A DNA stretch of 64,000 nt from Thozetella sp. PMI_491 (lineage: Eukaryota; Ascomycota; Sordariomycetes; Chaetosphaeriales; Chaetosphaeriaceae). Shown in pieces: positions 12,040-23,348 of the stretch. The position numbers and the translations under genes are program-made. The notes beneath the pieces are model-generated. The model was given only the letters and a program-made list of their open reading frames with translations. It made no database searches and was not told where the DNA came from. The DNA lies in contig MU270018.1 of the NCBI GenBank assembly GCA_021432635.1, positions 193,579-257,578 of the forward strand. The letters run 5' to 3'. How positions within the stretch are numbered: the first letter of the stretch is position 1; every line of letters begins with the position of its first letter.

Positions 12040-12578
12040 CGTGGCGGGGAAGTGGTGTTGGAGAGGGTGTGTCCAGTGCGTCGATAGCATCTTACGGGGT
12101 GTGCCTTTGATAACAGTTCCAAGGGGGGGGCCGGGGGCGGGGGCCGGAGGAGCCTTGCGGTGTCTCCCTTTCCACGCAACCGAAATCGAGCGACCAATGC
12201 CCAAGCGCGACCGACGAAAATTCAGGTTCGAGTGACGCAGCCCGAGCGCACGAGGGAGTAAGAGTCAAAAGAGGTCAGAGCCGAATTGAGAGTCAGCGAA
12301 TGAAGGAGTTGAGACGGCGATTGTGGTGGTGCAGCAGCTGCCGGTCCAGGAACTGCTGCAATGCGTCGAGCTGGCGACCTCGGGCTCCTTTTGTAGCTTT
12401 GACTCATTCGCGAACCTTCTATATTACTAGGCCGGACCCGCGCCGACACATCGAGAATCTTCGACCTACCACAACACCACGATCTACCAAGTTTGCAACA
12501 TCCCGATTGCGATCTCCTGCCGCATCTCAAGCACCATTTGCATTTCGATTCTATTCGCAGCTGCTGAACCCTGCAATC
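12040..12578. promoter_or_regulatory. Divergent promoter region, unknown protein / alanyl-tRNA synthetase
   Basis: A 539-bp spacer between the preferred start codons. Its plus-strand right half (12300-12578) is an open frame continuous with the synthetase and is described separately. Confidence 0.5.
12300..12578 (+). other. In-frame 5' extension of alanyl-tRNA synthetase, presequence-like
   Basis: Ninety-three codons without a stop lie directly upstream and in frame with the main ATG at 12579. They are rich in Arg, Ser, Thr and Ala with very few acidic residues. They end in SQAPFAFRFYSQLLNPAI, where RFYS resembles a mitochondrial processing site with Arg at -3. The only in-frame ATG is at 12300; an out-of-frame ATG follows near 12361. 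In S. cerevisiae the mitochondrial form of the single ALA1 gene starts at upstream non-AUG codons. Here either ATG 12300 or a near-cognate codon could do this. Translation of the extension is inferred. Confidence 0.6.
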
Positions 12579-15500
12579 ATGGGCGAGGAAGCCAAGTGGA
12601 CCAGTGTCAAGGTCCGCACGACCTTCCTCGACTTCTTTGCAGAGAGGGGTCACACAATCGGTACGGCTCCTTCCTTGCCCTGCGCTCACCACACACAAAC
12701 ACCCCCCACCCCCAAAATATGGTCGTCGCAGCGTTGAAGCTCGACGCCACCGCAGACCATGTCGACAACAGACATGGCCTCCGTTTCCTCCTTGTCCACG
12801 AGTGAGCTGACCCTGACTCGGCCTCGCCCGCAGTGCCCTCCTCCTCCGTCGTTCCTCACAATGACCCCACCTTACTCTTCACCAATGCGGGCATGAACCA
12901 ATTCAAGCCAATCTTCCTTGGAACAATTGGCAAGACGGAGGAACTGGCCCATCTGAAGCGTGCGGTGGATACACAGAAGGTATTTGGGCCTTGGACGGTC
13001 GCATACAGGGGCCATGACTGACCTTCGGTGCAGTGTATCCGCGCAGGTGGCAAGCACAATGTGTGTTGACCCTCTCCCCCCTATATACGCCTTGTAATCT
13101 TCTCCCCCCTTTACTAACAACTAGCATACAGGATCTCGACGATGTCGGAAAGGACAGCTACCATCACACCTTCTTCGAGATGCTGGGAAACTGGTCATTC
13201 GGCGACTACTTCAAGAAGGAGGCCATTGCTTGGTCCTGGGAGCTCCTCACCAAGGTTTACGGCCTAGACCCTACACGGCTCTATGTTACCTACTTCGAAG
13301 GGAACCCAGACCTTGGTTTGGAACCTGATCTCGAGGCAAAGAACCTGTGGCTCGAAGTCGGCGTCCCAGAGGACCACATCCTGCCGGGTAACATGAAGGA
13401 CAACTTCTGGGAGATGGGTGACCAGGGCCCTTGCGGACCTTGCAGTGAGGTTCACTACGACAAGGTCGGAGGTCGAAATGCTGCCCACCTCGTCAACCAG
13501 GACGATCCTTTGGTGGTAGAGATCTGGAACAACGTCTTCATCCAGTTCGACCGCCAGGCCGACCGGTCGCTCAAGAGCCTCCCCGCCAAGCACGTGGACA
13601 CCGGAATGGGTTTTGAACGACTCGTCTCGGCTCTGCAGAACAAGTCGTCTAGTTACGCCACGGACGTCTTCTCTCCTCTCTTCAAGAAGATTGAAGAAGT
13701 CACGGGCGCCAGGACATACACGGACAAATACGGCAAGGATGACGTCGATGGCATTGACACCGCCTACCGTGTTGTGGCAGACCACATCCGCCTTCTCTCG
13801 TTTGCAATCGCTGACGGTGCCGCTCCAAACAATATTGGCCGCGGCTATGTCGTACGCCGTGTCCTCCGACGAGGTGTTCGCTATGCGCGGAAGTATTTCA
13901 ACGCGGAGATCGGCAGCTTCTTTTCCAAGATCCTCCCCGCTCTGGTGGAGCAGATGGGTGAGCAGTTCCCCGAGCTCAAGCGGAAGCAGGAGGACATCCA
14001 GGAGATCCTCGACGAAGAAGAGGTGGCCTTTGCCGTCACCTTGGATAGGGGAGAGAGGCAGTTTGAGAAGGCTGCCGCCGTCGCAATCAAGGGCGGGGAG
14101 CAGAAGCTCTCGGGCCAGGTCGTGTACCGCCTGTACGACACCTTTGGCTTTCCCATCGACCTGACCAAGTTGATGGCTGAGGAGCGAGGCCTCACGATTA
14201 ACGAGGAAGAAGTCGAGGACGCCCGAGAGAAGGCCAAGGAAGCCAGTCGGGCTGTGAAAGAGGCCGTCCAAACATTCCCGAAACTGAACGTCCATCAAAT
14301 CGCAGAGCTCGAGAACTCGATCAAAATCGCACGGCCGAACTCTGACGCCAAGTACGTAAAGGGGGATACCAGCGCCAAGGTGCAACTGGTGTTCACCGGC
14401 AGCGAGTTCCTGAAAACGAGCTCCCAGCTCCCTGCCAAGACGCCCCTCGGCTTGATCCTGGACAAGACCAACTTTTACGCCGAGTCTGGTGGCCAGGTGG
14501 CTGACACAGGGAGAATCATCATTGACGGCGTTGCTGAATTCAAGGTTCTCGATGTTCAGGAGTTCGGCGGTTACATTGTCCACAACGGCTATCTCGAGTA
14601 CGGTGCTCTCAGCGAGGGCGACGAGGTGATTTGCGAGTACGACGAGCTGCGCCGTGCCCCCATCCGGAACAACCACACAGGTACCCACATCCTCAACCAC
14701 TCGTTGCGCGAGGTACTCGGCGACGAGGTCAACCAGAAGGGGTCCCTCGTCGACCAGGACAAGCTCCGTTTCGACTTTAGCCACAAGACAGGCGTCACCC
14801 TCGCCGAGCTGAAAGACGTCGAGGACAGGTCCAACAAGTACATCCAGCAGAACTTTAAGACTTACGCGAAGGACGTGGATCTCGACCTGGCCCGGGAGAT
14901 TGAGGGCGTCCGTGCCGTGTTTGGCGAGACCTACCCCAACCCTGTCCGTGTGGTTTCGATCGGTATCGAGGTCGACGACTTGCTCAAGAACCCAAAGAAC
15001 CCCGAATGGCGCAAGGTCAGTGTGGAGTTCTGTGGCGGTACCCACGTCGACCAGACGGGCTCGATCAAGGACATGATCATCATCGAGGAGAACGGCATTG
15101 CCAAAGGCATTCGCCGCATCGTCGCCTACACGGGCGATTCTGCACACCAGGCTCAGCGCGATGCCAGGAACTTCAGCGACAAGCTGGACCAACTGGAGAA
15201 GCTGCCCTTTAGCGCGGAGAAGGACAGGGATGTCAAGGTCGCCTCAGTCGAGCTCTCCGGCCTGGCCATCTCCACCCTCACGAAGGAGGAGCTCAAGACG
15301 CGGTTCACCAAGCTCCAGAAGGAGATGATCGATGAGCAGAAGAAACGGCAGAAGGCCGAGAGCAAGACTGCACTCGACACGGTGCAGGGACACTTCCAGA
15401 AGGATGGAAACAATGATAGTAAGTGGTTTGTCGGTCATCTCCCAATTTCCGCCAATGCCAAGGCCCTTTCGGACGTCATCACCTACTACAAGTCCAAGGA

Positions 15501-15822
15501 CAAAGAGCGTTCTGTCTATATCTTTGCCGGAAGTAAGGATGATTCCGTGATGCACGGCGTCTACGTTGGAACGGTAAGTTGGCCCCCAAGCCACATATGA
15601 GCTGGCGCGAACGAGCGCTGACATGACCGCCCACAGCATCTGTCATCTAAAGGTGTCACCGCGGAGGACTGGACCACCGCTGTCAGCCAGGTCATTGGTG
15701 GTAGAACGGGCGGCAAGGAGCCCACTCGCCAAGGCGCAGGCTCCGAGCCCGCCAGGCTTGACGAAGCCGTGGCAAAGGCCGAGGAATGGCTCGCCGAGAA
15801 GATCAAAGAGCTCAAGATTTGA
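12579..15822 (+). CDS. ala1: Alanyl-tRNA synthetase
   Basis: Class II enzyme that charges tRNA-Ala and edits mischarged Ser/Gly. Five exons: 12579-12660, 12834-12979, 13034-13060, 13132-15573 and 15637-15822, giving 960 residues, as in the eukaryotic cytosolic enzyme. The third exon is only 27 nt (CIRAGGKHN). The catalytic domain carries [13 protein letters not shown] and [23 protein letters not shown]. The editing domain shows H600-x3-H604 in NHTGTH and C719-x3-H723 in CGGTH, the zinc-binding quartet. A C-terminal helical/C-Ala segment follows. The three 5' introns lie at conserved motif edges. Start 12579 gives the cytosolic form; the extension at 12300-12578 suggests a second, mitochondrial form. 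No second alanyl synthetase is seen here, though the rest of the genome is unknown. Confidence 0.96.
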
Positions 15823-16175
15823 GCTAGCTTGCTTTCACAGACGAACCTATCTCTCGCGTCGCTCGACGCGTGCTAGCACTGGTAGGAAAGGGGAGCCTCT
15901 CTTGACGACGGCGACTAGGACCATCAGCTGCGTCACCTGCATGTAACAAAACTGCGAGGCATTCCGAACTCTACCTCCCAACTCCTTTCACGGTCTGTCT
16001 CTCTGTTCGGTTAATAGATTGGGGGACTAAAAATACCATCAAACCTGGAGCGCCTGACGAGCTCGTCGTAGATCGTGATGGACTTGCTCCAACCTCCTAC
16101 ACCGGCAGCTAACACAAAGACTGTATCGTGTTGGCCTGCGCGGCGGGCGTCTTGTATTTGTACAGATTTCTAATT
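15823..16175. other. Convergent 3' spacer
   Basis: A 353-bp spacer between the 3' ends of the synthetase (plus) and the methyltransferase (minus). No ORF or repeat is supported. Confidence 0.5.
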
Positions 16176-17867
16176 CTACACTGTGAACATGACACTGGCA
16201 TTTTTGTACCAGCTAAGGAGCGGGTTCTCGCCACTCCTAGTCATTGTCTCCTCGAGGTAAGCAAAGCTGCGCATGAAGTCCTCGTGCGACACGACTTTCG
16301 TCAATTTTCCGGTGATGGCCTGATACATGGCCTCCGTTATCCTAAAGTCCGTCGGAAACATAATATCGAAGTATCCCTGATGTACCTAGCACGGCACGTT
16401 AACAACCACCAGTTCGCATGGGGATGGAAATGTGGAATCCCAAAACGTACCAAGGGAGTAGTGACAGGTACCGGGCGCCTCTGGTAGCGGGTCTGCACCA
16501 CGGGGGAGTTCAAGCCTTGGATCGTGTCTGGCAAATAGTGGAAGTCGCTCGTCAGGAGGCGGTGCTGGGGGAAGTACTTCGAGAGTACGTCGAAGAACTG
16601 CATGAGACGCGTCGGAATGTACTCGGGGGCGCTCAAATTCGGTGCGAACGGGCGGTTAGCGGCGACCCATCGCAGCAGCCGGTTTGTTGGGTAAGGCAAC
16701 CTGTAGCGACCCCCAGTCGCAGCGCTGCGGACGCGGAAGAAGCGCGCAGCAACGGGGTCCAGATGCGGCGTGTAGAACTCGTAAAATTCGCCGTCGCTGT
16801 CCAACAGGACCACACCCTGCATGGGTTCCTCCGTCACTAAGTCGTAGCGCACCACGTCGTGCGCAAAGTTGTCGAACACCTCGAATGCCAAAAAGAAGCA
16901 AGGGGATGGCACGGGCTGGTTCCAGTCGAATATGCTCTGGTTAATGATCTCCACCTTGTCAGCGTGGCCACGGCGCGCGGCAGCTGTCTTGGAGGGTGAT
17001 AGGCCGACCTGCTGGCCTTGAAGCGAGGCCAGCTGGGTGCTGATCTCGATGATCTTGAACTTGGTACGGGCATACACGGCCGGGTCCGTGTCGCGAATGT
17101 AATCAAGGATGTTGAGCATGAGGGTACCGCGCCCAGCGCCCATCTCGTAGACGATCAGGTCATGGTACGGATAGGCGGTGAGCTTGTAGTTGGCTACCAG
17201 ATAGCGCGCAATCGCCTCGCCGTAGTAGGGGCGGAACAGCTCGGTCGGGGTGTACCACAGCTGCCGGGTATCGGACGGCCCATCAGGGGAGGCGGCATCG
17301 AGGTCATCCTCGAACTGTGTATAGCGGCGCGAGAGGACTGAGTGGAACTCGATCTCGTTCTCGAGGCTCGGGAAGTCGAAGGGAGCCTCCCCCGGCGTGA
17401 AGATGACGACTTGCTTAGAGAAGTAGCCGTAATTAGGGTTGTATAAGCTGTCTATTCAGGGGGAGGGGCAAGCGTCCCGTCAGCGAACTGCGTGGTAGGA
17501 TGGTTCGGGGGGTTATGGCGAGCCCTTGGGGGTAGGCAGAAAGAAAGCGCAAACCTTCGACGAAGTCTCGCATCAGCATCCTCACCCTCCTTGGTCGATC
17601 CCTGCGCCCCCTCAGTTCGGCAGCCGTGACCATGGGATACTTCATATACTCCTCCGACTTATCGGCAGGGAAGACATTGGTACGCTGCTGCCAATCGCTC
17701 TCGTTCTTCTCTTGGCTCTTGCCCCCTCGCTGGGTTGCGAAGGAACGCTGTTGTAGCTGGCGCACGTGTCGGATCGTGGTCGCCAGCTGGACAAAATTTC
17801 TCCTCGACGGACAGGCGGGATGCCGGAACAGCTGTCGGAACAGCTGCGTCACGGCCGGGGAGTCCAT
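16176..17867 (-). CDS. NDUFAF7/MidA-type arginine methyltransferase, complex I assembly
   Basis: Mitochondrial SAM-dependent methyltransferase; in animals and Dictyostelium this family methylates an arginine of complex I subunit NDUFS2 during assembly. Three exons: 17867-17555, 17451-16451 and 16385-16176, giving 507 residues. The Arg/Gln-rich start (LFRQLFRHPACPSRRNFVQL, later RQLQQRSFATQ) is a typical presequence. The core has the family's DSLYNPNYGYFSKQ, then LWYTPTELFRPYYGEAIARY and the SAM-binding VYEMGAGRGTLM. Further on come EVFDNFAHD and the C-terminal HQGYFDIMFPTDF. Exon 2 to 3 joins through a GTACGT donor and TGCTAG acceptor. The frame is open upstream of 17867 but the added part looks unlike protein and holds no better start. 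The gene diverges from the cysteine-synthase-like gene over 421 bp. Confidence 0.9.
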
Positions 17868-18288
17868 TCTCCGCAACGGCCCCGGGAAGGGCGGAAGGGA
17901 AGCCGGGGGCTCGGAACAGGGGACCACTTGACGTCTTTGGGGGGGAAGCTTGTGACGAATTTGCTGGTAGGGAACGCCGAGTTGGCGTTCGGCGTATCCC
18001 GTAGAGCTTTCGATTCTTCTGGCAAGGTTGGCCCGAGCTCCCAGACAGACAACCCCTGTTGTTTCCTTCCCCTTTGGAGACCCACCCGCATTAGACATGA
18101 TCCATGAGCAGCATGACATCAACTTTTCGTGGGCAAACAACAGAAAACAGCCCCCCCTGTTCGAGCCTCTTAATCATAACAAACAACAAAGACAAGCCCG
18201 TGAGACAGAAGAAACGTTCTTTTTGGATCGCTGTTCTGCCATTTAATCGCACCACACATATTCACGTAGCCATGCCAAGTTCGGCTGC
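17868..18288. promoter_or_regulatory. Divergent promoter region between two mitochondrial-type genes
   Basis: A 421-bp spacer. The right part is A/C-rich before the ATG at 18289. Co-regulation is possible but nothing in the sequence proves it. Confidence 0.5.
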
Positions 18289-19635
18289 ATGACAATGTCT
18301 TTAAGTGATCATCCTCGAGCCTACGGCACGGCGGCGCTGGCTGCTGCGTTTGCGGCCGGCATCCTCGTCACCCTGGGCCTCAAGGACCTGTACCCAGACT
18401 TGGAGAGGCGATATCAGCAGAAGCGAAAAGGGCCCAGGACCTCCGTGGACCCAGCCCGCCGGAGCAGTCTATTCTTCGGCCCGGTACTGCTAGAAGACCA
18501 CGAGTCCGACAACGGGCTAGGCGAATATTCGCACATAGTGGAGGGCATCGAGGGATGCATCGGCAACACCCCGTTGGTCAAGATACGCAGTCTATCCGAG
18601 GCCACGGGCCGTACCATCTTAGCCAAAGCAGAGTTCCTCAACGGCGCCGGCGGCAGCCCGAAAGACAGGGTAGCCCTCAACATGATCAAGACCGCCGAGG
18701 AGCGCGGGCTGCTCGCCCCGGGCCGGGGCGACACTATCTACGAGGGTACGGTTGGGAGCACAGGCATCTCACTGGCCACGCTGGCTCGGGCGAAGGGCTA
18801 CAGAGCGCACATCTGCATGCCCGACGACCAGAGCATCGAAAAGTCGACCTTGCTCCACCATTTGGGGGCCACGGTCGAACGCGTTCCGGTGGCGCCTATC
18901 ACTTCGCCGCAGCACTTTGTCAACTTGGCACGGACCAAGGCGCGTGACCATGCAGGCTCGTCCGGCGACAAAAGCAAGGGCTTCTTCGCAGACCAGTTTG
19001 AGTCGCCGGCCAACTTCGCCGCCCACCTTACGACCACAGGGCCTGAGATCTACTACCAGACGGGCGGGAACATCGACGCCTGGGTAGCGGGCGCGGGCAC
19101 GGGCGGTACGCTCTCCGGTGTAGCCAAGTATCTCAAGGAGGAGAAGAGGATGGACGGGCTTAAGGTCGTATTAGCGGACCCACAGGGCAGCGGTCTCTAC
19201 AACAAAGTTAAACACGGCGTCATGTACTCATCGACTGAGCGGGAGGGCACACGGCGCAGACAGCAGGTCGATAGCATTGTGGAGGGTATCGGCATCAACC
19301 GCATCACGGAGAACTTCGAGGCTGGACGGGAGCTGATCGACGACGCCGTTCGGGTGACAGACGAGCAGGCCTGCAGGATGGCGAGGTGGCTGGTGGAGAA
19401 CGACGGCATCTTTGTGGGGAGCAGCAGCTCCGTTAACTGCGTGGCAGCTGTGATGACGGCGCTGAGCCTTCCCAGGGGCAGCCAGGTGGTGACGGTGCTG
19501 TGCGACTCGGGTACCCGCCATCTGAGCAAGTTCTGGAAGCAGATCGCCGATATGGGACTGGAGGGGGAGCACGAGGGGAGCACAAGCGCTCCTGACTTAT
19601 TTGAGACGATAGGCATAGAACCATCCCAACGGTGA
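18289..19635 (+). CDS. cys-12: Membrane-anchored cysteine-synthase-like PLP enzyme
   Basis: Fold-type II pyridoxal-phosphate enzyme of the O-acetylserine sulfhydrylase family, 448 residues, intronless. It resembles Neurospora cysteine synthase 2 (cys-12) and yeast Mcy1, a mitochondrial outer-membrane protein, rather than the soluble enzyme. An N-terminal helix at about 14-32 (GTAALAAAFAAGILVTLGL) precedes a basic linker and the catalytic domain. K125 in GGSPKDRVALNM is the Schiff-base lysine, EGTVGSTGISLA is the substrate loop and AGAGTGGTLSG the phosphate loop. An insert of about 25 residues around 225 (Ser/Gly/Lys-rich) separates two core segments. ATG 18289 is followed two codons later by ATG 18295; both fit. 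Whether it makes cysteine in vivo is not settled by sequence. Confidence 0.92.
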   Translation: MTMSLSDHPRAYGTAALAAAFAAGILVTLGLKDLYPDLERRYQQKRKGPRTSVDPARRSSLFFGPVLLEDHESDNGLGEYSHIVEGIEGCIGNTPLVKIRSLSEATGRTILAKAEFLNGAGGSPKDRVALNMIKTAEERGLLAPGRGDTIYEGTVGSTGISLATLARAKGYRAHICMPDDQSIEKSTLLHHLGATVERVPVAPITSPQHFVNLARTKARDHAGSSGDKSKGFFADQFESPANFAAHLTTTGPEIYYQTGGNIDAWVAGAGTGGTLSGVAKYLKEEKRMDGLKVVLADPQGSGLYNKVKHGVMYSSTEREGTRRRQQVDSIVEGIGINRITENFEAGRELIDDAVRVTDEQACRMARWLVENDGIFVGSSSSVNCVAAVMTALSLPRGSQVVTVLCDSGTRHLSKFWKQIADMGLEGEHEGSTSAPDLFETIGIEPSQR

Positions 19636-20117
19636 AAGTCGCTCCGCCTTGACCCCATGCCTTAGAGCCGCGTCTCACTGAGCCCGGGCGACTTTTGCTG
19701 ATTTTCAGTGCCGCTGTGGCTGTCTATGAAGCACTCTTCTGCAGATTCTATGTGACAACCGGCTTAATTCCTCGGGCCGAGCTTTCTCGGGGAGGGAATA
19801 AAGAAAAGAAGAAGAAAAAAAAATGAATCAACGCCTCTAAGGGGTCATGCGTTTCAAAGCTCCTCACGCCCCTAGAACTCCATGGCCAAATGTCCACCAG
19901 ACGATGTGTGGGTATGCCTTCATACTCATCCCTTGGTCCGCCTAGTCCGGGTCCTTTTGGCTCCACAACAAGCGGAAATCGTGACGCCTCCCGCCCTTCG
20001 TTTCTCTCAAATTTACATCTCGGCACATAGAGGTCGAGGAAAAGCGACAGGCACAAGTCATCGGACGGAGCCGAGCCATCTCGGCCGTCTGTTCGGGGGG
20101 CAGATAGGAAGCTTCGC
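19636..20117. other. Convergent 3' spacer
   Basis: Holds the 3' ends of the cysteine-synthase-like gene (plus) and TFIIS (minus). An A-rich run lies at about 19797-19823. No gene is supported. Confidence 0.5.
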
Positions 20118-21252
20118 TCAAGAGAACTGCGACAGTTAACCCCACCCCGGCGGTAGTGGGACGTTGAACTTACCTTCCAGCGGTTGCCGCAATTGAGGCA
20201 TTCGCAGAATGTGGTCATAGGCTCATCGGCCGAGCGCGTCTGGGCCTGCGAGTACGAGACCTTCTTCATGCCGCACTTGCCGCACTTGAGGGCAGTGCTG
20301 ATGGACTTCTCGGCCATGGGGACTTGAGCCTTCATCATGTTTTCCTTCTCAAGAGCCTCGTCTTTGGCCTTCTGCTCGGGAGCAAGCTCCTGCTCCGTCA
20401 TGTTGACCAGGATCTCGGCCTTAATGGCGCCGGAGCGGATCTGCTGTCCTAGCTGGATGTTGTCCTTGCGCTTGAGGTTGGCAAACAGACTGCGGAGCTT
20501 CAGCCGGTAACCCTGGGCGTCGCTGCTCTTGAACTTCTTAAACACAGCATTCTCGACCTCGACGGCGCGGATCAGGACCTCCTCGATAGACTCGGGCGCT
20601 CGGTAGGCAAGTCCGTTGTACATCAGGCCAATACTATTGTCCCGAGTCGCATTGCCAGTGCGTGAGATGTTGACACTGTCGGTCCGGAAGTGGCGCTTCT
20701 CGAGGTCACCGACGTAGGGCTTGGAGTAGGACGACGATGGAGGGGCGGCCGACGAGACAGAGCTGGCCGAAGGTGGGGCGGGGGAGCTCGTCTTCGGAGA
20801 AGCCTTGCCGGCCTTGGCCAGCTTGTGCGCCTCGACGTTCTTGCGCCACTTGGAAACGAGCTCTGCGGCGACCCGCGCAATCTCTTTGTTGCTGTGAGAG
20901 CGGAGCTTGCCGACAGTAACGCCAGCTTTGGTGGACTAGATCCGGCAGTCAGAGAAATATGCGCGCTGGGAAAAGCCAAAGAGAGCTGCAGGAGCAGTAG
21001 GGGGATAGCCTCCTCTCTTTTGAGGAGGAGTCCAAATAGTAGAGGTCATAGACTAGGACCCTCGTGGTGGAGGGGGAGGGGCGCAAAAAGGTAGAGAATA
21101 CGGTCGCTTACCCGAAGCTGATCTTCAGTAGGAGAAACGTCCTTCCTCAAGTCCTCCATGATAGAAATGGCGGCCGCGCTGGCATCGGCGGCGAGAGCCT
21201 TGCTAAGCTCTTTGATGCGAGCTGCGAGATCGCGCTCAGCGGAGGATGACAT
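20118..21252 (-). CDS. dst1: Transcription elongation factor TFIIS
   Basis: Rescues arrested RNA polymerase II by stimulating transcript cleavage. Three exons: 21252-21112, 20935-20174 and 20126-20118, giving 303 residues. The N-terminal helical bundle carries TKAGVTVGKLRSHSNKEIAR and ELVSKWRKNVEA. A Ser/Pro linker precedes the central Pol II-binding domain (VFKKFKSSDAQGYRLKLRSL, LVNMTEQELAP). The C-terminal zinc ribbon has C265-x2-C268 and C293-x2-C296, with the catalytic acidic hairpin D284-E285 in RSADEPMTTF. The last coding exon is only nine bases: the intron 20173-20127 (GTAAGT donor, TTAAC branch-like site, CAG) leaves FS and a stop, restoring the canonical NRWKFS end. Reading through that donor gives an unrelated tail, so the micro-exon is well supported. 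Confidence 0.95.
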
Positions 21253-23348
21253 GTTGTCGGCTTCAGAATCGAGATGCGACGTCGGCGAAAGGGAATGGGT
21301 AGGCCAATCTCGAAGATTCGAGAGACGCGGTCGAGCCGGGCCGGGTCGGCACAGTCGGGTACGGAGAGCCGGTCGAGATATTGGAGAAACCTTCTTATTT
21401 GATTCTGTTGCCGAGAAAAAATGCAAGGCCCGATCGCGAGAGAGCGCGATTGTGGGAGAGATGGCAAAGGGCGATGGCAGCTGTTGGTTTTGGACGTCGA
21501 AAGTGATGCGAGATGGAGCCCAGCGAAGACAGTGCCCCACCATTGAGTGCCTATGCGCACAGGCCCTTTTATGCTACCCCGGATTCTGTATATAGCCGGT
21601 GTTTCTCCGGATGCACTCTCTGATTCACCTTCAACGGGTGCCAGGCCGTTGTTCTTTGAGCTCTCCTCTGCAGGCGGCCGTTCAAATAAGGTTCCCAGGG
21701 CCTCATCAAGGCGTGAAAGCGGGCGGCCGCAGCCTATGCAACGGTCCGGGTGCGAGGGACGCCTCCGGCATCATGACAAGCGTGTTTTCCAAACGAGCGA
21801 CATTTCTTTGTGGCTTGCCACTTGCCGTGGTAGGCAGCCCAAAGCGCAGTTCTCAGTAGCCTTTGGAGCGACGGTCTGATCGTAGACGATACAATAATAG
21901 TCAACGTATCGTGACTTTCTGGTAATCGGCCTGCTCCAGTCACGACTGACGACACTGCCTGTTCTGGTATTCCTATCTCAATGTGGGCTCTCAACTCTAC
22001 GGCTCGGATCACATTTAATGGGACTCTTCGACACACCTCTTCTTACTTGGGGCTGAGAAAGCCCCATCTCTATTAAAGCACCATGAGTGATCTGAGACTT
22101 GGTGCAGCGGAGATATTGTAGAGTTAAAAGGGAGGTCGTCCCGTGCCTCGCCTCGCAGTTGGTATACCCTAGCTTGCTCCCACTGTTTTGGAAAATGCCC
22201 AAGTTTGCCATGGCTTTGCCACATGCAGCGCGCCCGAGCCGGTTGTATAATTATGCAGTACATATCTGTCACAGCTCAGAAGTGCGGAAACCGAAGCCCT
22301 TGTTGCGACGATGACATCGGCAAGCCATAGCTAGCCTGCAATAGCCAGGCTATGTCGGTTGCTATACACAATTCTAAGCGGATTTCTCTCAAGAAAAAGT
22401 TACAAATGGTCATATCTCCAGACGACCCAGAAAGCACAAATGAGGCGGTCTATCTGCTACGCGAAAAACACGGCGCACGGGAGGGGGAAACGACAACAAC
22501 TTGGGACGCCACGGGGCTGAGAGGATGAACGGCTGTCTCAGCCATCGGCCGTAAATTTAACATTGGCAATACAGCTCACCTGCCAGCGAGCCCCGACGGG
22601 ATGGCCTAGGACGGGCTAGAGGGACGGCTGTTCCTTATCGTAGGTGGACCGCCGCCTTGAGCTGAAGAGTTAGGCTCATCTTGGTCTGTTTGCGGCTCGC
22701 CATCATTGGCGCCAACCACACAACCACATTGAGGTGCGGGCAGTCGTGCAAGGCAGGCACGCCTGCGCAGAGTAGGGGAAGGTACGCCTGCGGGCGGAAT
22801 GGTGATATTAGTGGCTGCCCGGCCAATCGGCGTGCTGCCAAGCCCGAGCTAGGACCCTTTTCAATAATCGAGACCCCCAGTGGCGTCTGCTATACTGCAG
22901 TAGCTCTTCAGCTTTGAGTGCCGAGATGCCCAGCCGCGAAACCAGGTCCGACGCAGCGCCTGTCGATGCCGTGCAGACATACACCTTTGGCTATTGCACC
23001 CTCCAGCCAGACGAGATGGGAACAGAGCCATTGGCCGGCCACCTCCCACCCCCCCCCCCCCCTTCCCCTCTCCCCATTCCCTTTCTATCCCAGCGCTGGT
23101 AACACCGAGCAGGTTGACCAGGTTCCAAAGAAGCCCACCCCCAATGAGCCTCGCTTCCACGGGCGTGGCGTCCGCGCGGGATGCCCCTGGCGCTGGGTAG
23201 CTCAAATATCAAACCCCAGCTCTCTCCCATGGGAGGTCTAGGACCGCTCCGTCAACTCTTCTCCCTTCGCCTCCCTCCCTCCCCCTTCGAGACTTGAGGA
23301 GGCGTATTGCCGAGACGAGACGCAACCTTCAGAGCCCATTGTACCAAA
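21253..23348. promoter_or_regulatory. Divergent intergenic region, dst1 / VWA gene
   Basis: About 2.1 kb without a convincing gene. A run of C lies at about 23047-23063, in a CT-rich leader before the VWA gene. Short ORFs on both strands lack family resemblance. Confidence 0.5.

Noticed and set aside
13264-15192. A 642-codon open frame on the minus strand opposite alanyl-tRNA synthetase
   Set aside because: It is the shadow of a GC-rich, strongly codon-biased gene: the plus strand encodes all synthetase motifs, and the antisense product is Leu/Val/Asp-rich with no family resemblance.
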